Source of the DNA: Allium sativum
Taxonomy: Eukaryota > Streptophyta > Magnoliopsida > Asparagales > Amaryllidaceae
DNA length: 64,000 bases
Assembly: GCA_030737875.1 (NCBI GenBank)
Contig: CM060923.1
Coordinates: 175,005,696 to 175,069,695, forward strand
Reading direction: 5' to 3'
The position numbers and the translations under genes were made by a program. Each line of letters starts with the position of its first letter. The stretch's first letter is position 1. The notes beneath the pieces were generated by a model. It was not told the origin of the DNA. It made no database searches and saw nothing but the letters and a program-made list of their open reading frames with translations. Below are positions 36,163-50,000 of the stretch, in pieces.

Positions 36163-36167
36163 TCTCT

Positions 36168-38321
36168 CTTCCTCCTTTTCAAAGAAAAATGGCCTCCTCC
36201 CCTTCCCCATTGCAGCCGCCGCCCTCTGACCACCCCTTCTCGTTCTCCTTCTCCCCTTCTCCTTCTCTTATCTCTGTTTTCTTCTTTCTTACAAAACCCA
36301 AAGCCTAGAAGCCGTAGCCACCCCAATGGCCACCACTGCCGCCGCAACTAACCCCAGCCACCACCTGACCACCAGTCAATCCCCTCCCTCCGGCAGTGGG
36401 CCCCGTCTCCTCCAAAATCCCGTTTTGTAAAAAAGCCCCATCCCTTCTTCGCGCAATAACTTCTGATCAATCCATTTCTGGCTGAGGCCTAATAAACAAA
36501 AATTGTAGATCTCATTTTTCTCTATAATTTTGACATATCAAAAATTGAATTTTGGAGTTTGGAGCTACTCGGAAATAGCGATCAAATTTCGCAGACCTGA
36601 TGCGAAGATTTGCAATTTCTGGCGAATTGGAACTTTTAGGGAAGAAAGTCCACTAGGCAAAAGTTTTCCTGAAGTTTGTGTGCTAGTGACCAGGCTTGGT
36701 GAAGATTGGAGTTCGTATGCAAATTGTAGAGTCAGAATGGCGAATTTAAGTAGAGGAGAAATAATGGCGAAAGCGCGACAAAGAAAATTTCTGTACAAGA
36801 AGTATCGCGATGTTTGGTTTAGCTATTGGGTGAGAACTCCCTCGCTTAAGTTATTTTGTTATGTTAATTATCATAAAAGTTATATGGTGTATGTTAGCTC
36901 ACTTCATTGTTGTTTGTAAACCATGGATGAATTGTTTATTTGTTGTGTTATGTTTGTGATTGTGAATTTGGAATGTTCAGTAAGTAAAAAATAATGTTAA
37001 TATTATTGTGATAGTTAAAATTGGACATAAATATTCATTTATAATTTGGACGGTGAAAATTAGTTAGTTTGAAAAATAATTCAACTTGAATTAGAATTGG
37101 TTAAATTTATTAACCAGTGATAGATTTAAATCTATTGTTTGATGGCTGAAAAGCCCACACAGGTCTTGGGATGACATTTGACTCACACATCTCCCTTGTG
37201 TGAATTTGTGGTTAATCGTTTGATTGAAGGATTTATATAAGTGTCAATAAATCATTTGAAGCTTATATGAAAATAAAATACAAAATGGATGTCATTTTGG
37301 GATGTTAGTAGTTGTTTTCGACTATAGTTGGGTGTTTTTGATTAAAGCAATCCATATAAATTTATTTATATGGACATTGGGTGAGATTTTATTCCAATCC
37401 AAAATAAACATGAATATTTTTACAATGTAAGATTCAATGAAAATTGAAAGTGATTTTGATGTCCGATTTTGGATGGACACAAAAATATTAAATATGAAAT
37501 CGAGTTAAGTATACAAATGCTATTTTAATTGAAACTGGTTTTTTACCGATCCTATTTATTTTTAAAATGAATGTAGAGAAAATTGAATTTCGAAAACTAA
37601 CATTTGGAAAATATTATCATTATGAGGTTATAAGATTATAAGAGGTTCAATTTAATTTAAATTGGTAATGGGAGAGAAATTGTTTTAAAACGAAGACGTT
37701 TTATCAAATACATTTTTGAATGGGAATCGATGAAATATATAATATATATTTAAATGGCTTGAATAGAACGTATCGCATAACAACCGTTCGCGAATTTCAA
37801 CCATGAACTTCAAATTGACATAATAGGAGATCCGATGGTCGGATTTTCTTAATATCAGAACCGTTGGGTTCGTATCAAAAAGATATTTCCAATGAATACA
37901 TGAGATTTGAATTTGAACGGTTAGATTTTAAAATATGACCAAATTAGTTTTGGAAAAGGTTGCTGTGGATGCAATAATTCGATGGTCGATATTGGAAACC
38001 GACTATAAGAGCCTTATTAAAATTATTAAAAATATGAATAAATTATGTAAAATCATAATAAATGATTTGGAAAGACTTTGGATGAAATATTCTATATTTG
38101 AAAGAATAAAAAATATTTTTATCAGAATGAACTAGTTAATAACTAGAATAATGATCCACTGATTTGTAGAAAGAATAAATTGGATAGTAAATGGTTTTTA
38201 GCATAACTAGAATTTCCAACGTATGAACTGGAATGGATTTGAATAGAAATTATCTTAGAATATTTTCTGTATTGGATTCCATGATTATTCGGATATCGTT
38301 GAAGAATTTGGAAGATATTGA
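36168..38321 (+). repeat. 3' LTR of element D, segment 2
   Basis: Aligns with about 15283-17480 of the 5' LTR. Contains the CT-rich tract (36168-36430). Open frames 36530-36919 and 37935-38135 are poorly kept in the other copy and are not called genes. Ends at TGA (38319-38321), the target duplication of the CACTA element. Confidence 0.83.
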
Positions 38322-38470
38322 CACTACGCCATAGATGGCCTAGCACAACGAAAGACCAAGGTGTTGCTAGCTGCAATGTTACCATAGATATGTTGATTTT
38401 TGTCTATTGAAACACACACTTCAAGTTGTTTGTATAGTTATCACACTGTGTTGCAGTAGCTATAAATATA
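38322..38470. repeat. Left terminal and subterminal region of CACTA E
   Basis: Terminal repeat at 38322-38339, then subterminal motifs AAGGTGTTGC, ATGTTACCATAG and TGTGTTGCAGTAGC, which recur in either orientation at 54080-54260. In CACTA elements such motifs bind the element-encoded accessory protein (family knowledge). Confidence 0.65.
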
Positions 38471-40160
38471 TTCAAATTAAAGAAATTAAAAAAAATATCA
38501 ATCTAGGTAAAAACGATCCAACGGTCTACGTTACCAATCCACGCCAATTTGATTTTCCTTCACCACCTTAACTCCTTTCCCCCCAAATTTTCATTTTCCC
38601 GCTAACATAATTCAGTCTTCGTTTCTTTTTCACTTCAGAAAAAATATAGCCTCTTTTTTTTAATGGCGGATCCAAAAGTAGGGTTTTTCCTAATTCAACT
38701 AAGTTTTAACATTTATTTTCATGTTAAAAAAGCTTTCGGCTATTTCTCCTAAAAATGGTGACTAGGGCAACCTAATCATCGCCTCCACCTACCCTATCTA
38801 TATCGTGTGCTATTTCTTCTTCTCTCTTTTTCGATCTTCACTCTACTACCCTAGTTTTCACTATTTTTCTGATTTTTCGATATATGCCCCTAAATCCCCA
38901 ATCATTTGTCTTAGATCTATTTTTCAATATCCCTCAATTGCCCTCTTTTACTTTGCCTGATGATTCATTCTCGTATGAATCTTCGATGGGCTTCTGGTAT
39001 CTTATTTTTGACCTCATCTTGTGCTATGTATTTCCACTCATTGCCCTTAATGACTATTTACAATGGAAGTGGTAGAGATCTAGTTTTGCCTTGCATGGTA
39101 GTTGAAGATCTAGTCAACCGTGGCCTTTCTGGTTTGGGTTTTGGTGTTCTGCCTCTCTTAAAAACTTTGGGTTTTGTGATTTTGTGGATCTTTCTTCATG
39201 TTTTGGTCGGATTTGAGGAGTTCAATATGTTTTTCTTGTTCCCAGTGGGTTGCTCTGTCACAGAAGATGGTTTGGAAGTGAAAATATGCTTGTATTTAGA
39301 GTTGATATGCTCCTGTAAAAGCTTGCAAATGGCGCATGCCTATGTTTTTTGTTTATTGAATTTTATGCCCTTGCTTTGGTGATGTTACTGTGCTTCATTT
39401 TGTAGTTGAATTGCTTCTGTTGCTGTTTGCAAATGGCCCTAGCCAATGTAATTTGTGTATGGTATGAATTTCCACTTTAAATAATCTACTATCTTGATTA
39501 TACATCAAACCAAGTTTACCCTTGTGTTTGTATTTTAGCTTCCGTATTTCAAGTTTTATTGCAAGTTCGTGTTGATTATCTTAAGTTTACGCAGGTATTA
39601 ACCTTGTTGATTTCGGTGTGGAAGGGGTTGAAGTATCATGTTATTAACCTTGCTAGGTCATATGCTAGGCCTCTCATTGTTCTTGATGAGCTTAGCAGCA
39701 TAGTCAGTAGCCTCAAATGTTGATAGGGTTATCGCCCTTTTGTTTAATGCAGATAGGTCAGCTGATTTATGCCTAATTGTTTATGAATTTGTTTACCTTT
39801 AGAAGAAATTACTACAAATCAATTTATACAATCTCAAGTCCAGGAGAAGCCTTTTCCTTGGCATAAGTGTTTTTGTCAACGAATATTGTTTTGCTACAAT
39901 AATATCTTCTTAATCTACATAGTTGAGATAATAATTAAAGAAACCATTAACCTTATATTACTGACCGTCTATCGTGAATCACTTGACCGTCTTATAGGTG
40001 CACATACCAGTAAAAGGCTACTAGTGTCTGTTTCATGCAACATTTGGTTGCTTAGTTTACTCGTATATTTTGGTCACTAATACAATAACACGCATTTACT
40101 TGAACTTGGAACTAGTGTACAAAAAATTAGTAGCTGGAATTTTGTGATGACTTTCAGATT
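38471..40160. other. Left interior of CACTA E, possible host-derived fragments
   Basis: Includes an ATGGCGGATCC start context near 38664 after a CT-rich stretch, and short hydrophobic open frames (38884-39075, 38960-39382). None has a family I recognise, and frames are short and broken. They could be captured gene pieces, which CACTA elements often carry, but this is not established. Confidence 0.35.
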
Positions 40161-40473
40161 GTGAACAAACTTATAAATAGTGGTTTAATAGGAAATAATA
40201 TTAACAGGTTTGAGAAACTTGAAAAATCAGTAAGTATGGCTGACAATTCTACGGTTGGGGCTTGTCTTGTTAGTGATGGAGGAAAAAATATCATAATACG
40301 TAATAATATGAAAGGAGATTTTCTAGCTTGTTGGGTTGATGTTGGAGCATTAACAACTAATATGGAAGGAGATTCTCCAGCTTGTTGGGTTGATGTTGGA
40401 GCATTAATAGTTGAAATTGTGCAGTAGTCTAATGTTGTGAAATCAAACATGAGGGACACTCTTGCTATGGTTG
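40161..40473 (+). pseudogene. Unrecognised coding-like frame in CACTA E, left part
   Basis: An 88-codon frame with two in-frame copies of a 17-residue unit containing ACWVDVGAL, ending at TAG 40425-40427. The frame stays open after that stop up to the G insertion at 40473 and continues in the same phase at 52875 on the far side of G. Keeping one phase across a 12.4 kb insertion suggests that an ancestral exon was cut by G. No homologue recognised. Confidence 0.45.
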
Positions 40474-43400
40474 TGTAACGAACCAGGAATTTTCGACCCT
40501 GAAATCGACACATAAACACCATGTCGACTAATAAGACATCGAAAACACCGGATCATTTAGAGAAAGAAGTTAGAGGTTGAGAATAGATAAGATAGAAATT
40601 TAAAATAGAAGAAGAAGAAGATCAGTACAGAACAGAATACGAATCTCACAGCGGAACGAATAAAATATAATATCTAACATAACTTTGAAATAAACAGTAT
40701 ATATATATCCAATAACATTATCAGAGTACAACACTTACATACAGCGGAAATAACAATGGTTGTATAATCATGAAGCCTCCTGCTTTAAGCTCCTCTAAGT
40801 ATCTGTAAAGACCTGAACTACTTGACTTCCCGTACAAATTTGGGCACCCAAGAGTTTAGGGAAAACAAAACAAACTCTGGGTCAGTCATGGGACTGGTGT
40901 GAGTAAATTCAAATCATTTGATTTAACTTTTCAAAAACCCTTTTTCAAAGAAAGGATAATCGTAAGACCGATCCACACATAAACATGGATGGTTTTTACC
41001 TTACAATAACCCAAACCAGTTTTGGAAATCAATACTTTTCTGACATTATATTAGTGTCTAATCACAAGTAAATAATAATCTAGCAGAACGCTTGCATCTC
41101 ACATTCCACATATATTATATACAATCAAAATCGCGGCACTTATTGGAAATTGGATTCCGACTATGACAAGATATGGGACCACCTGCCGATAGTGTATCTC
41201 TAGAGGCGAATACACTGGGTTCTACAAGAATGTATTGCAACCCGACCCACGCAAGACTGACCACTCATTTCGCTTGAGTGTGTCGAATATATTGTCACCC
41301 ACGGTTGCTAGCAAAATAACCATTCCCGGGAGATACAGAAGTGAAAAGAAGTAACAAATATGAATATTCTCTAGACGGTGACAATATACCTTAATGGGGG
41401 AGACCCACATAGCCATGCTGCCTGCCCGATTTTTGTCATTTCCCGGTTGATGAAGCTTGAGGTCATAACGTATCTTTTAAAAGATCAGACCTCGAATTAC
41501 TTTGGATGCCACATCGTCATACCCATCAAATCACAAATTGATTTCCACAAAAATACCATGGGTATAAGGCTAAGAGAAACGAATTCCTCCGCCACCAAAC
41601 GTGAATACGTTTGAAGAGATCAACTTACGCGATCCGTTAGACATACTCTGTCAGACATTTGTCCATTCACGTTGTCCTGGGACTGGACAAACCCAAGGCA
41701 TTATTCTGTAAACATAACAGCCCTTGCATAACTCCGTCATCAATTTTCTTTATCATATATGATCGCAATGCTAACGTCCATGCAGAGCAATTTTCAGATA
41801 ATATCTCTAATCCCGGTCTCTCTGTATTAACGACGGAAAAATGGTCAAAATCTTTGATAGCCGGTGATTTAACTATCAAAGGAAAAATATCCATGCATCC
41901 AATAGTCATATTTCCAAATGGAAATTCAACCGATCAATCATCAATTAACATTTGAGCCCCTTTAAATAGATTTATCATTTTATTTCCCCCAATTCCCTGC
42001 TTCCCGTATTTTCGCAAGTATTTCTCGCAACTCGTTTTACCTTACGCGATCATTGGAAAACGTTTTCATTTATTTTAAACTATTTATTTCCTATATTAAG
42101 AAAATATCTCCTTTTCAACACTGGGAATTAATTCCATATATTTACAACTCTTATTTTCTATATTTAGAAAATATACGTTATTAACACGGGAAAAGCATTT
42201 CCAATCATCATTTTTTAACTTCTCGTTATTCCAAATCATTTCAATACTTAGAAAACATCTCCGATTAGACAAATCTCACCACCGCGACCTAACCATTCCT
42301 TAGTTAATCATGAAGTCAATCAAGTTGGGGTATAGTTACCTCTCAGACCTTAACTAAACATCATTCTCAACTTTGAAATAGTCAAAGTTCACAATTTTAA
42401 ACCGAACATGGCTTACGCGACTCTCAGATCAAATTCAAGAATCCCCTTCCTTTAAAGAAAATATTGACTATAACGATATCATTATAATCCTTGTTTCCGG
42501 AATGTTTAATTTCAAATATAACTTAGATTAATTACTTTAAACAAACAATTAATTAATTAATTTAAATAATAGACAACTCTTGATAAAACTGGAAAGTAAA
42601 TAGCACTTTCCTTAGTTTGATATAACCGAATTTCAACTTATAACTTTCTTTCGGATGGTCTATGTCTGGTTATCATTCCAAACTTTGGAATAGACTTACC
42701 GATTCAGGTTAACACATTTACTTTGGAATTCATTACTTTCAACATTTACCATTTCTCCTTTGACACTATTCCAAATTTGAAAGCGTTAACATTCACCACA
42801 TCATGTAATGTAATATATGAAAATAATTAATAGAATCGTTGAGGAATCCAATTGGATTCCTCCAACCTGTTTTACCCTTCATCCACAGATGTTAACTAAT
42901 AGAATTAACATTTATTTCATATTAATATGAAATATTAGAATCAATATTTAGCCAACGGTTCATAATGGTACGTATAATTTCGACCATTCAATTAGCAAAT
43001 CATCCAAACGACCATCACACACCATATTCAATCATTTTTATCAATAATGGGTAACTTTTATAAAATTATAAAATTGGGCAGAGTTAGTGAGTATACTCAC
43101 CTTGATCATTAATTGTTAAATAACAATTAACGTCGGTTGATCTGAATCAGATGTTTAGTCTTGCCATAAATATAACCGAGCTCTGAATGTCTCTAAACAT
43201 TTCCAGCACTTAGCTTGCGTTCGTATTGCGACATGTGGCGTTCAATTCTTTTCACGTACACAATAGATACAGGCATTTTAAATAAACAAAAAAATGAAAA
43301 TTTATTTAATTGATTTACTCGTCGGTACTAATCTAATGCCGAAATCCGCGATTATACGGGATTTTATACTAATGTAAACGTATTTAAAGTTTAAACAAAT

Positions 43401-45727
43401 TTTAACTAACCTAATTTAAATAACTAAATTAGCTGAAAAATTTCACGTGATATAACGTTCTCACCAAGCCAATGCCGAAACCCGACTGAAACAGCTCTAT
43501 GCATGCGCTTGTCCACCGATTCATGCGCCTACCCTCGTCCATGCATTCAAATCCATTGTACAAACCTTACTCCTTTCCCTTGACGTCCTTGCACTCAACC
43601 CTTCCTGCAAATTCACGTCTCATTTCCTTTTTTTCTTTCATGCGGGCTATAAATCTTAAAAATGGGCCCAAGGCCAAACTTCTCTGAAAAAGACCCGAAC
43701 CCGTGTTCTCCTCTTCTACCCTACAGTGCACTATTTCATCCCAAAGAAATCCGCCTCCAGTTCCCTTAGAAACCCATGCTGTCTATATTTTTCTTATTCA
43801 TTTTCTTCCCTCTATGGTATTTCTCCCTTTTCATGCAACTGTAAAAGGAAACACGCTTCCCTTTTAAACTGTTCCTCCTTCGTTGATATATGCGGACCCG
43901 TGTTCATCTCCCCCATTCACGAAAGTAAAAGATCCTGCTCCTTCACGTTTCTACTCCATCTTCTCTTCTTATTTTACTGTATAGTATCTTTCCATTTACA
44001 CGACTTCTCCCTCACATCTCAAGTCTCAACGCAAGCTCCTGGAACTCACTTTAACTCTGACTTCAAATACCGCTACTGGCGTCTATAGCTATGCCACTGT
44101 GTACCCCAACAATACCCACTAAAAACACTTCACCACTTTGTTTCGCCAAGTTCCGATGCGCTATGCTTCTTATATGTTGTTTCACTGATATTCATACACA
44201 GCATACATATTTTTTTATAATAGGTTATTCTTTATTTCTCGTCTGAGATTGTCATGTAGTGTTGTTGGAAGGAAACGCAAATGGCTATGTATTTATAGCT
44301 TCATGACATCGTGATGGCCAAGTATTAGCTCCTATAGCTGTGCAGACTAATTAATAGGTTGTATGGATTTTCAGCAGTATGGGTATGTATTTTCTTTTCA
44401 TTGGACACTGCCTTGATTTGAACTGTCATTGCAGACAGTAAAGGATAGGCACACAACATAAGATAGTCTGCAGTATTTTATTTCATTTGGAGAAGAAGGT
44501 TTTAAAAACCATTGGTTGCAGCGTACGGTTTGAGCTGTAGGTAGCACAATACATGGGTTAGTGTTAAAGTTTTCGCTTCACTATTGATGTATTTTTTTCT
44601 TCTTTTTCGAAAATGATACTACTGCTCATGGGTTTGTCGCTATTACATAGGTGGCTGGTGGATTTGATGTTACCCGGCGAATCATTTAGGTGAAAGTATG
44701 TTAGCTACAGACCGTGAAGAGCTTTCATTTCTTGTTGTGAAGTTTTCCGGCAACAATTAAATGTGAAGGAGAAAGTTGAATATGACAAATCACTGTATGA
44801 CCCAGTGGACGTGACAATTCTATGGTGAAAGCTTACATTTAATGTATGCGGCAGCTTTCTTGTTTGTTTACAGAGAATGCCTTGTCATGGCCTTTAAAAA
44901 TCAAAGTACCTCTTACTGTTTATTATCATGTTTATGGTAATTCATGTATTACGCCTGTACTTATATTTGGTTGTAGATGTGTTATTGAGGCTATTTAACG
45001 GTAGAGGTCATTTGACAAATTAGTATGTATATAACAATTCTTTTGTTTTTAAACAAATGTGTAACGCTGCTCTGCTTATATAATAATGTCGTTCAGTTAC
45101 AGATGGCTACCGACAAAAATAAAAATATCGTTGTGATGGACGATGTGCTACGATTCCAAAAATGTAATAATATCGGTAGGTTGACTCATATTTTGAAACC
45201 CCAAACTATTGATATAGGGTGCAAAATACTCCAAATAAAAAGTTGCGTATTTAATTAATTAAAAATTACAGTAAAACTCTAAAAATTAAATTATCACAAC
45301 GTCTCAAAAGAATCTTGTCTAAATTCGAATCCAGCATGCAGTTATTTCAAATAAGCTGTTATGGTCGGTGAACGATTCTATAGCGACTATTTGAAAATTT
45401 GATTTGGACATATCTTGCAATCTATACGACGAAATCTCCATTTTCCACTTCCGTTAGAGAAATATAGTTCAACAGATTCGAACATCTCTCGTTTCGAAGA
45501 AATTCGGTTTATAACGGTTCTTGTACACTCAGTTGAAGTTCAGAACATTAAATTACGAACTACCGCGATATTACGGGCTCGATTATAATTAATATATATT
45601 TTAATACGTTCAACTTTTTTTTATTAAAAATATATAAATCCACTTATATTACGAATTCAATATTTAAACTGATTTAAATATTCCAATACAAACCGATAAA
45701 AATGTGGGACGTTTACATTCCTTCCCT
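40474..45727 (-). repeat. 3' LTR of element G
   Basis: Plus-strand bounds are TGTAACGAACC and GGGACGTTTACA. It lacks a stretch of roughly 600 bp present in the other LTR (about 49315-49930); the gap falls near 42782. Antisense open frames such as 43726-44088 are duplicated in both LTRs simply because the LTRs are copies. Confidence 0.87.
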
Positions 45728-47028
45728 CTTAAAAGAATTTCGTCCTCAAAATTGCTAAGCAGTACAGATACTAAAACCCTAACTCCTTACAACCTACTTG
45801 GTTGAAATCCTATACTCCATACTTTCAAACTCAATTCTATACAAATTACCTTTAATCCTTATATTAATACCCAACTTGTAATTTCCCTTCCAAATGATAC
45901 GACCACCACTTTTGGACAATCTACCACATACTCATCGAACCAAACCATTTGCTTACAGCCAAGCCAAACTCCATTTCAATCCCAATTTCATTTCAATTCC
46001 AAATTCTTATTCAACGTCCATTCCAGATTATCTCTAATCCAACCTAACTTCTTTTTACTCCGTTAAATTCTATTCCAATTCAATTTTACTTAACTCAGCT
46101 AAATTCTCATTTATTTATTCACTTTTATTATTCCAATCATTTTAACTTCATAAGTTAAATTAAAATTTAAAAATTCCAATTTCCTCGGTTTTTATTTCAA
46201 ATCAGAGTAAAATTACATGTATATAATAATAGAAATTCAAACCATTTTGAATTTTAGACAACTTGTTTTCAAAACAATTCAAAACAAAACCTTTGGTAGT
46301 AATCCGTCACTTAGAACTCGAAAATGAACACTGATAATGCGACCGTCATCATCAGAATTATTTTCCCGTGAACAAAGTGAGTTCTATACTATACTACTTT
46401 TTGAAATTCATTTTAAAACACTTCCATTGTGAAATTACTTCAAAATACCTTCTACAATATTTGAAAAACATTTTCAAATCACCCAGGATCTTGAAATTCC
46501 TTATGTAATTCAAAATCTAATCTCAATCACCTTTCCCAATTCTGGGATTTTAATTCCAAATTCTAATTTAATTCCAGATTTAGTTCATCTGATTCTATAC
46601 ATTTTCTTATACGAATTCTGGTTGATTATTTATAACTATTTCAATTATAATCCGATTCGATTATAATAACACCCAACACACCCAATATATATTGTAATAA
46701 TTCCTATATATATACTTTCTTTATATCAAAATATATTTTGGGTAAAATTATTTCATTTACCCTCTTTCAAAAACATACCATTACGAATTGCTTTGTTCAA
46801 AAGTTTAGAAACACCTATCGGCACAGTTTGCATTGCTGTTTCGACCAGAATTCATAAACCACTCGACTGACCAGTCAACACAATATAAAACATTTTTTAT
46901 ATAAATCTACAAATACATTCACTCGTATATATACACTCAAACTCAATCTAAGTTATTACTGACCCCATCTCTATTGAGTCACGCCACAGAGCCAAGGTAT
47001 ATCACTTAACCTTCAGCTCTGATACCAC
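45728..47028 (-). other. Interior of element G, non-coding
   Basis: In element sense: primer site (47016-47027), AT-rich DNA with no Gag or Pol motif, then an AATTTTGAGGACGAAATTC block and polypurine tract AAGAGGGAAGGAA (45728-45740) abutting TGTAAACGTCCC. The block matches the pre-PPT hairpin of A and B, with one arm changed so that a G-U pair replaces a Watson-Crick pair. Confidence 0.8.
47016..47027 (-). other. Primer binding site of element G
   Basis: GCTCTGATACCA (TGGTATCAGAGC in element sense), one base from the 5' LTR. Confidence 0.93.
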
Positions 47029-50000
47029 TGTAACGACCCAGGAATTTTCGACCCTGAAATCGATACATAAGCACCATGTCGACTAATCAGACATCGAAAA
47101 CACCGGATCATTTAGAGAAAGAAGTTAGAGGTTGAGAATAGGTAAGATAGAAATTTACAATATAAGAAGAAGAAGATCACTACAAAACAGAATACGAATC
47201 TCACAGCGGAACGAATAAAATATAATATCTAACATAACTTTGAAATAAACAGTATATATATCCAATACCATTATCAGAGTACAACACTTACATACAACGG
47301 AAATAACAATAGCTGTATAATCATGAAGCCTCCTGCTTCAAGCTCCTCCAAGTATCTGTAAAGACCTGAACTACTTGACTGCCTGTACAAATTTTGGCAC
47401 CCAAGAGTTTAGGGAAAAACAAAACAAAACAAACTCTGGGTCAGTCATGGGACTGGTGTGAGTAAATTCAAATCATTTGATTTAACTTTTAGAAAACCCT
47501 TTTTCAAAGAAAGGATAATCGTAAGACTGATCCACACATAAACACGGATGGTTTTTACCTTACGAAAACCAAACCAGTTTTAGAAATCAACACTTTTCTG
47601 ACATTATAATGGTGTCTAATCACAAGTAAATAATAATCTAGCAGAACGCTTGCATCTCACATTCCACATATATTATATACAATCAAAATCGCGGCTCTTA
47701 TTGGAAATTGGATTCTGACTATGACAAGGTATGGGACCACCTGCCGATAGTGTATCTCTAGAGGCGAACACACTGGGTTCAACAAGAACGTCTTGCAACC
47801 CGGCCCACACATGACTGACCACTCATTTCGCTTGAGTGTATCGAATATATTGTCACCCACGGTTGCTAGCAACATAACCGTTCCCAGGAGATACAGAAGC
47901 GAAAAGAAGTAACAAATATGAATATTATCTAGACGGTGACAATATACCCTAATGGGGGCAACCCACATAGCCATGTTGCCTGCCCGATTTTTGTCAATTC
48001 CCGGTTGATGAGGCTTGAGGTCATAACGTATCTTTTGAAAGATCAGACCTCCAATTACTTTGGATGCCACATCGTCATACTCATCAAATCACAAATTGAT
48101 TTCCACAAAAATACCACGGGTATAAAGCTAAGAGAAACGAATTCCTCTGCCACCAAACGTGAATACGTTTGAAGAGATCAACTTACGCGATCCGTTAGAT
48201 ATACTCTGTCAAACATTCGTCCATTCATGTTTTCCTGGGACTGGACAAACCAAAGGCATTATTCAGTAAACATAACAGCCCTTGCATAACCCCGTCTTTA
48301 ATTTTCTTTATCATATATGATCGCAATGCCAACGTCCATACAGAGTGGTTTTCAGATAACATCTCTGATCCCGGTCTCTCCGTATTAACGACGAAAAAAT
48401 GGTCCGGTGATTTAACTATCAAAGGAAAAACATCCATGCATCCAATAGTCATATTTCCAAATGGAAATTCAACCGATCAATCATCAATTAACATTTGAGC
48501 CCCTTTAAATAGATTTATCATTTTATTTCCCCTAATTTCCTGCTTCCCGTATCTTCGCAAGTATTTCTCACACCCGTTTTGCCTCACCCGATCATTGGAA
48601 AATGTTTTCATTATTTTAAAATATTTATTTCCTATATTAAGAAAATACCTCCTTTTCAACATTGGGAATTAATTCCATATATTTACAACTCTTATTTTCT
48701 ATATTTAGAAAATATACTTTATTAACATGGGAAAAGCATTTCCAATTATCATTTCTTAACCTCTCATTATTCCAAATCATTTCAATACTACCAATCTCAC
48801 CACCGAGACTTAACCATTCCTCAGTTAATCATGAAGTCAATCAAGTTGGGGTATAGTTACCTCTCAGACCTTAACTGAACATCATTCTCAACTTTGAAAT
48901 AGTCAAAGTTCACAATTTTAAACCGAACATGGCTTACGCGACTCTCAGATCAAATTCAAGAATCCCCTTCCTTTATGGAAAATAATGACTATAACGATAT
49001 CATTATAATCCTTGTTTCCGGAATATTTAATCTCAAAATATAACTTAGATTAATTACTTTAAACAAACAATTAATTAATTAATTTAAATAATAAACAACT
49101 CTTGATAAAACTGAAAAGTAAATATCACATTCCTTAGTTTGATATAACGGAATTTCAACTTATAACTTTCTTTCGGATTGTCTATGTCTGGTTAACATTC
49201 CTAACTTCGGAATAGACTTACCGTTTCAGGTTAACACATTTACTTTGGAATTCATTACTTTCAACATTTACCATTTCCCCTTTGACACTATTCCAAATTT
49301 CAAAGCATTTTCTTTTAAAATCGCTATTCACTTTAAACGTGAATGTCACTTCTTTATAAAAATCTGGCTTATTTTATCAAATCCAATCTTGATTTAAATA
49401 ATAAATACCATTACAGTTTAATATTCCATTTATCTGGTTATTTTATAAATCTATACATCCTATTCTATCTCATGAGCTCATTTTATAATTTATAACTTAT
49501 CTCACTCACATATTGATAATAAATCCAATTATTTATTCATCCATCAAATTCTTTATTTCATTATATAATTTTATAGAAATAAATTTCTATTATAATATTA
49601 GACATAGTCAAATTTTTATTATAAAATCTTGCGGATTTAATTCAATCCTACTTTCTTTTCGAACCTCGAAATGATTTCATCATCACCTTTGAAATGATTT
49701 CCCTTTCCTAATTTCATCCTTACATTTTTAAATTATTTAACAATACTTATTCCGCTTCATTTCTAACCTATCGTTTATGAATCGAACTACTTGTAATCTA
49801 GTTAATTCGAAATAGGCTTTTCCCCTTTTTAAAACCCAATCATTTTCCAATGTATTTTTCAGTATTTAAATACTAATTAAGTTCATGGTCAATGTTATTC
49901 AAACATCCCAATCACACAATAATCAGGCATCGATTATTCACTACATCATATAATGTAATATATGAAAATCAACAATAGAATCATTGAGAAATCCAGTTGG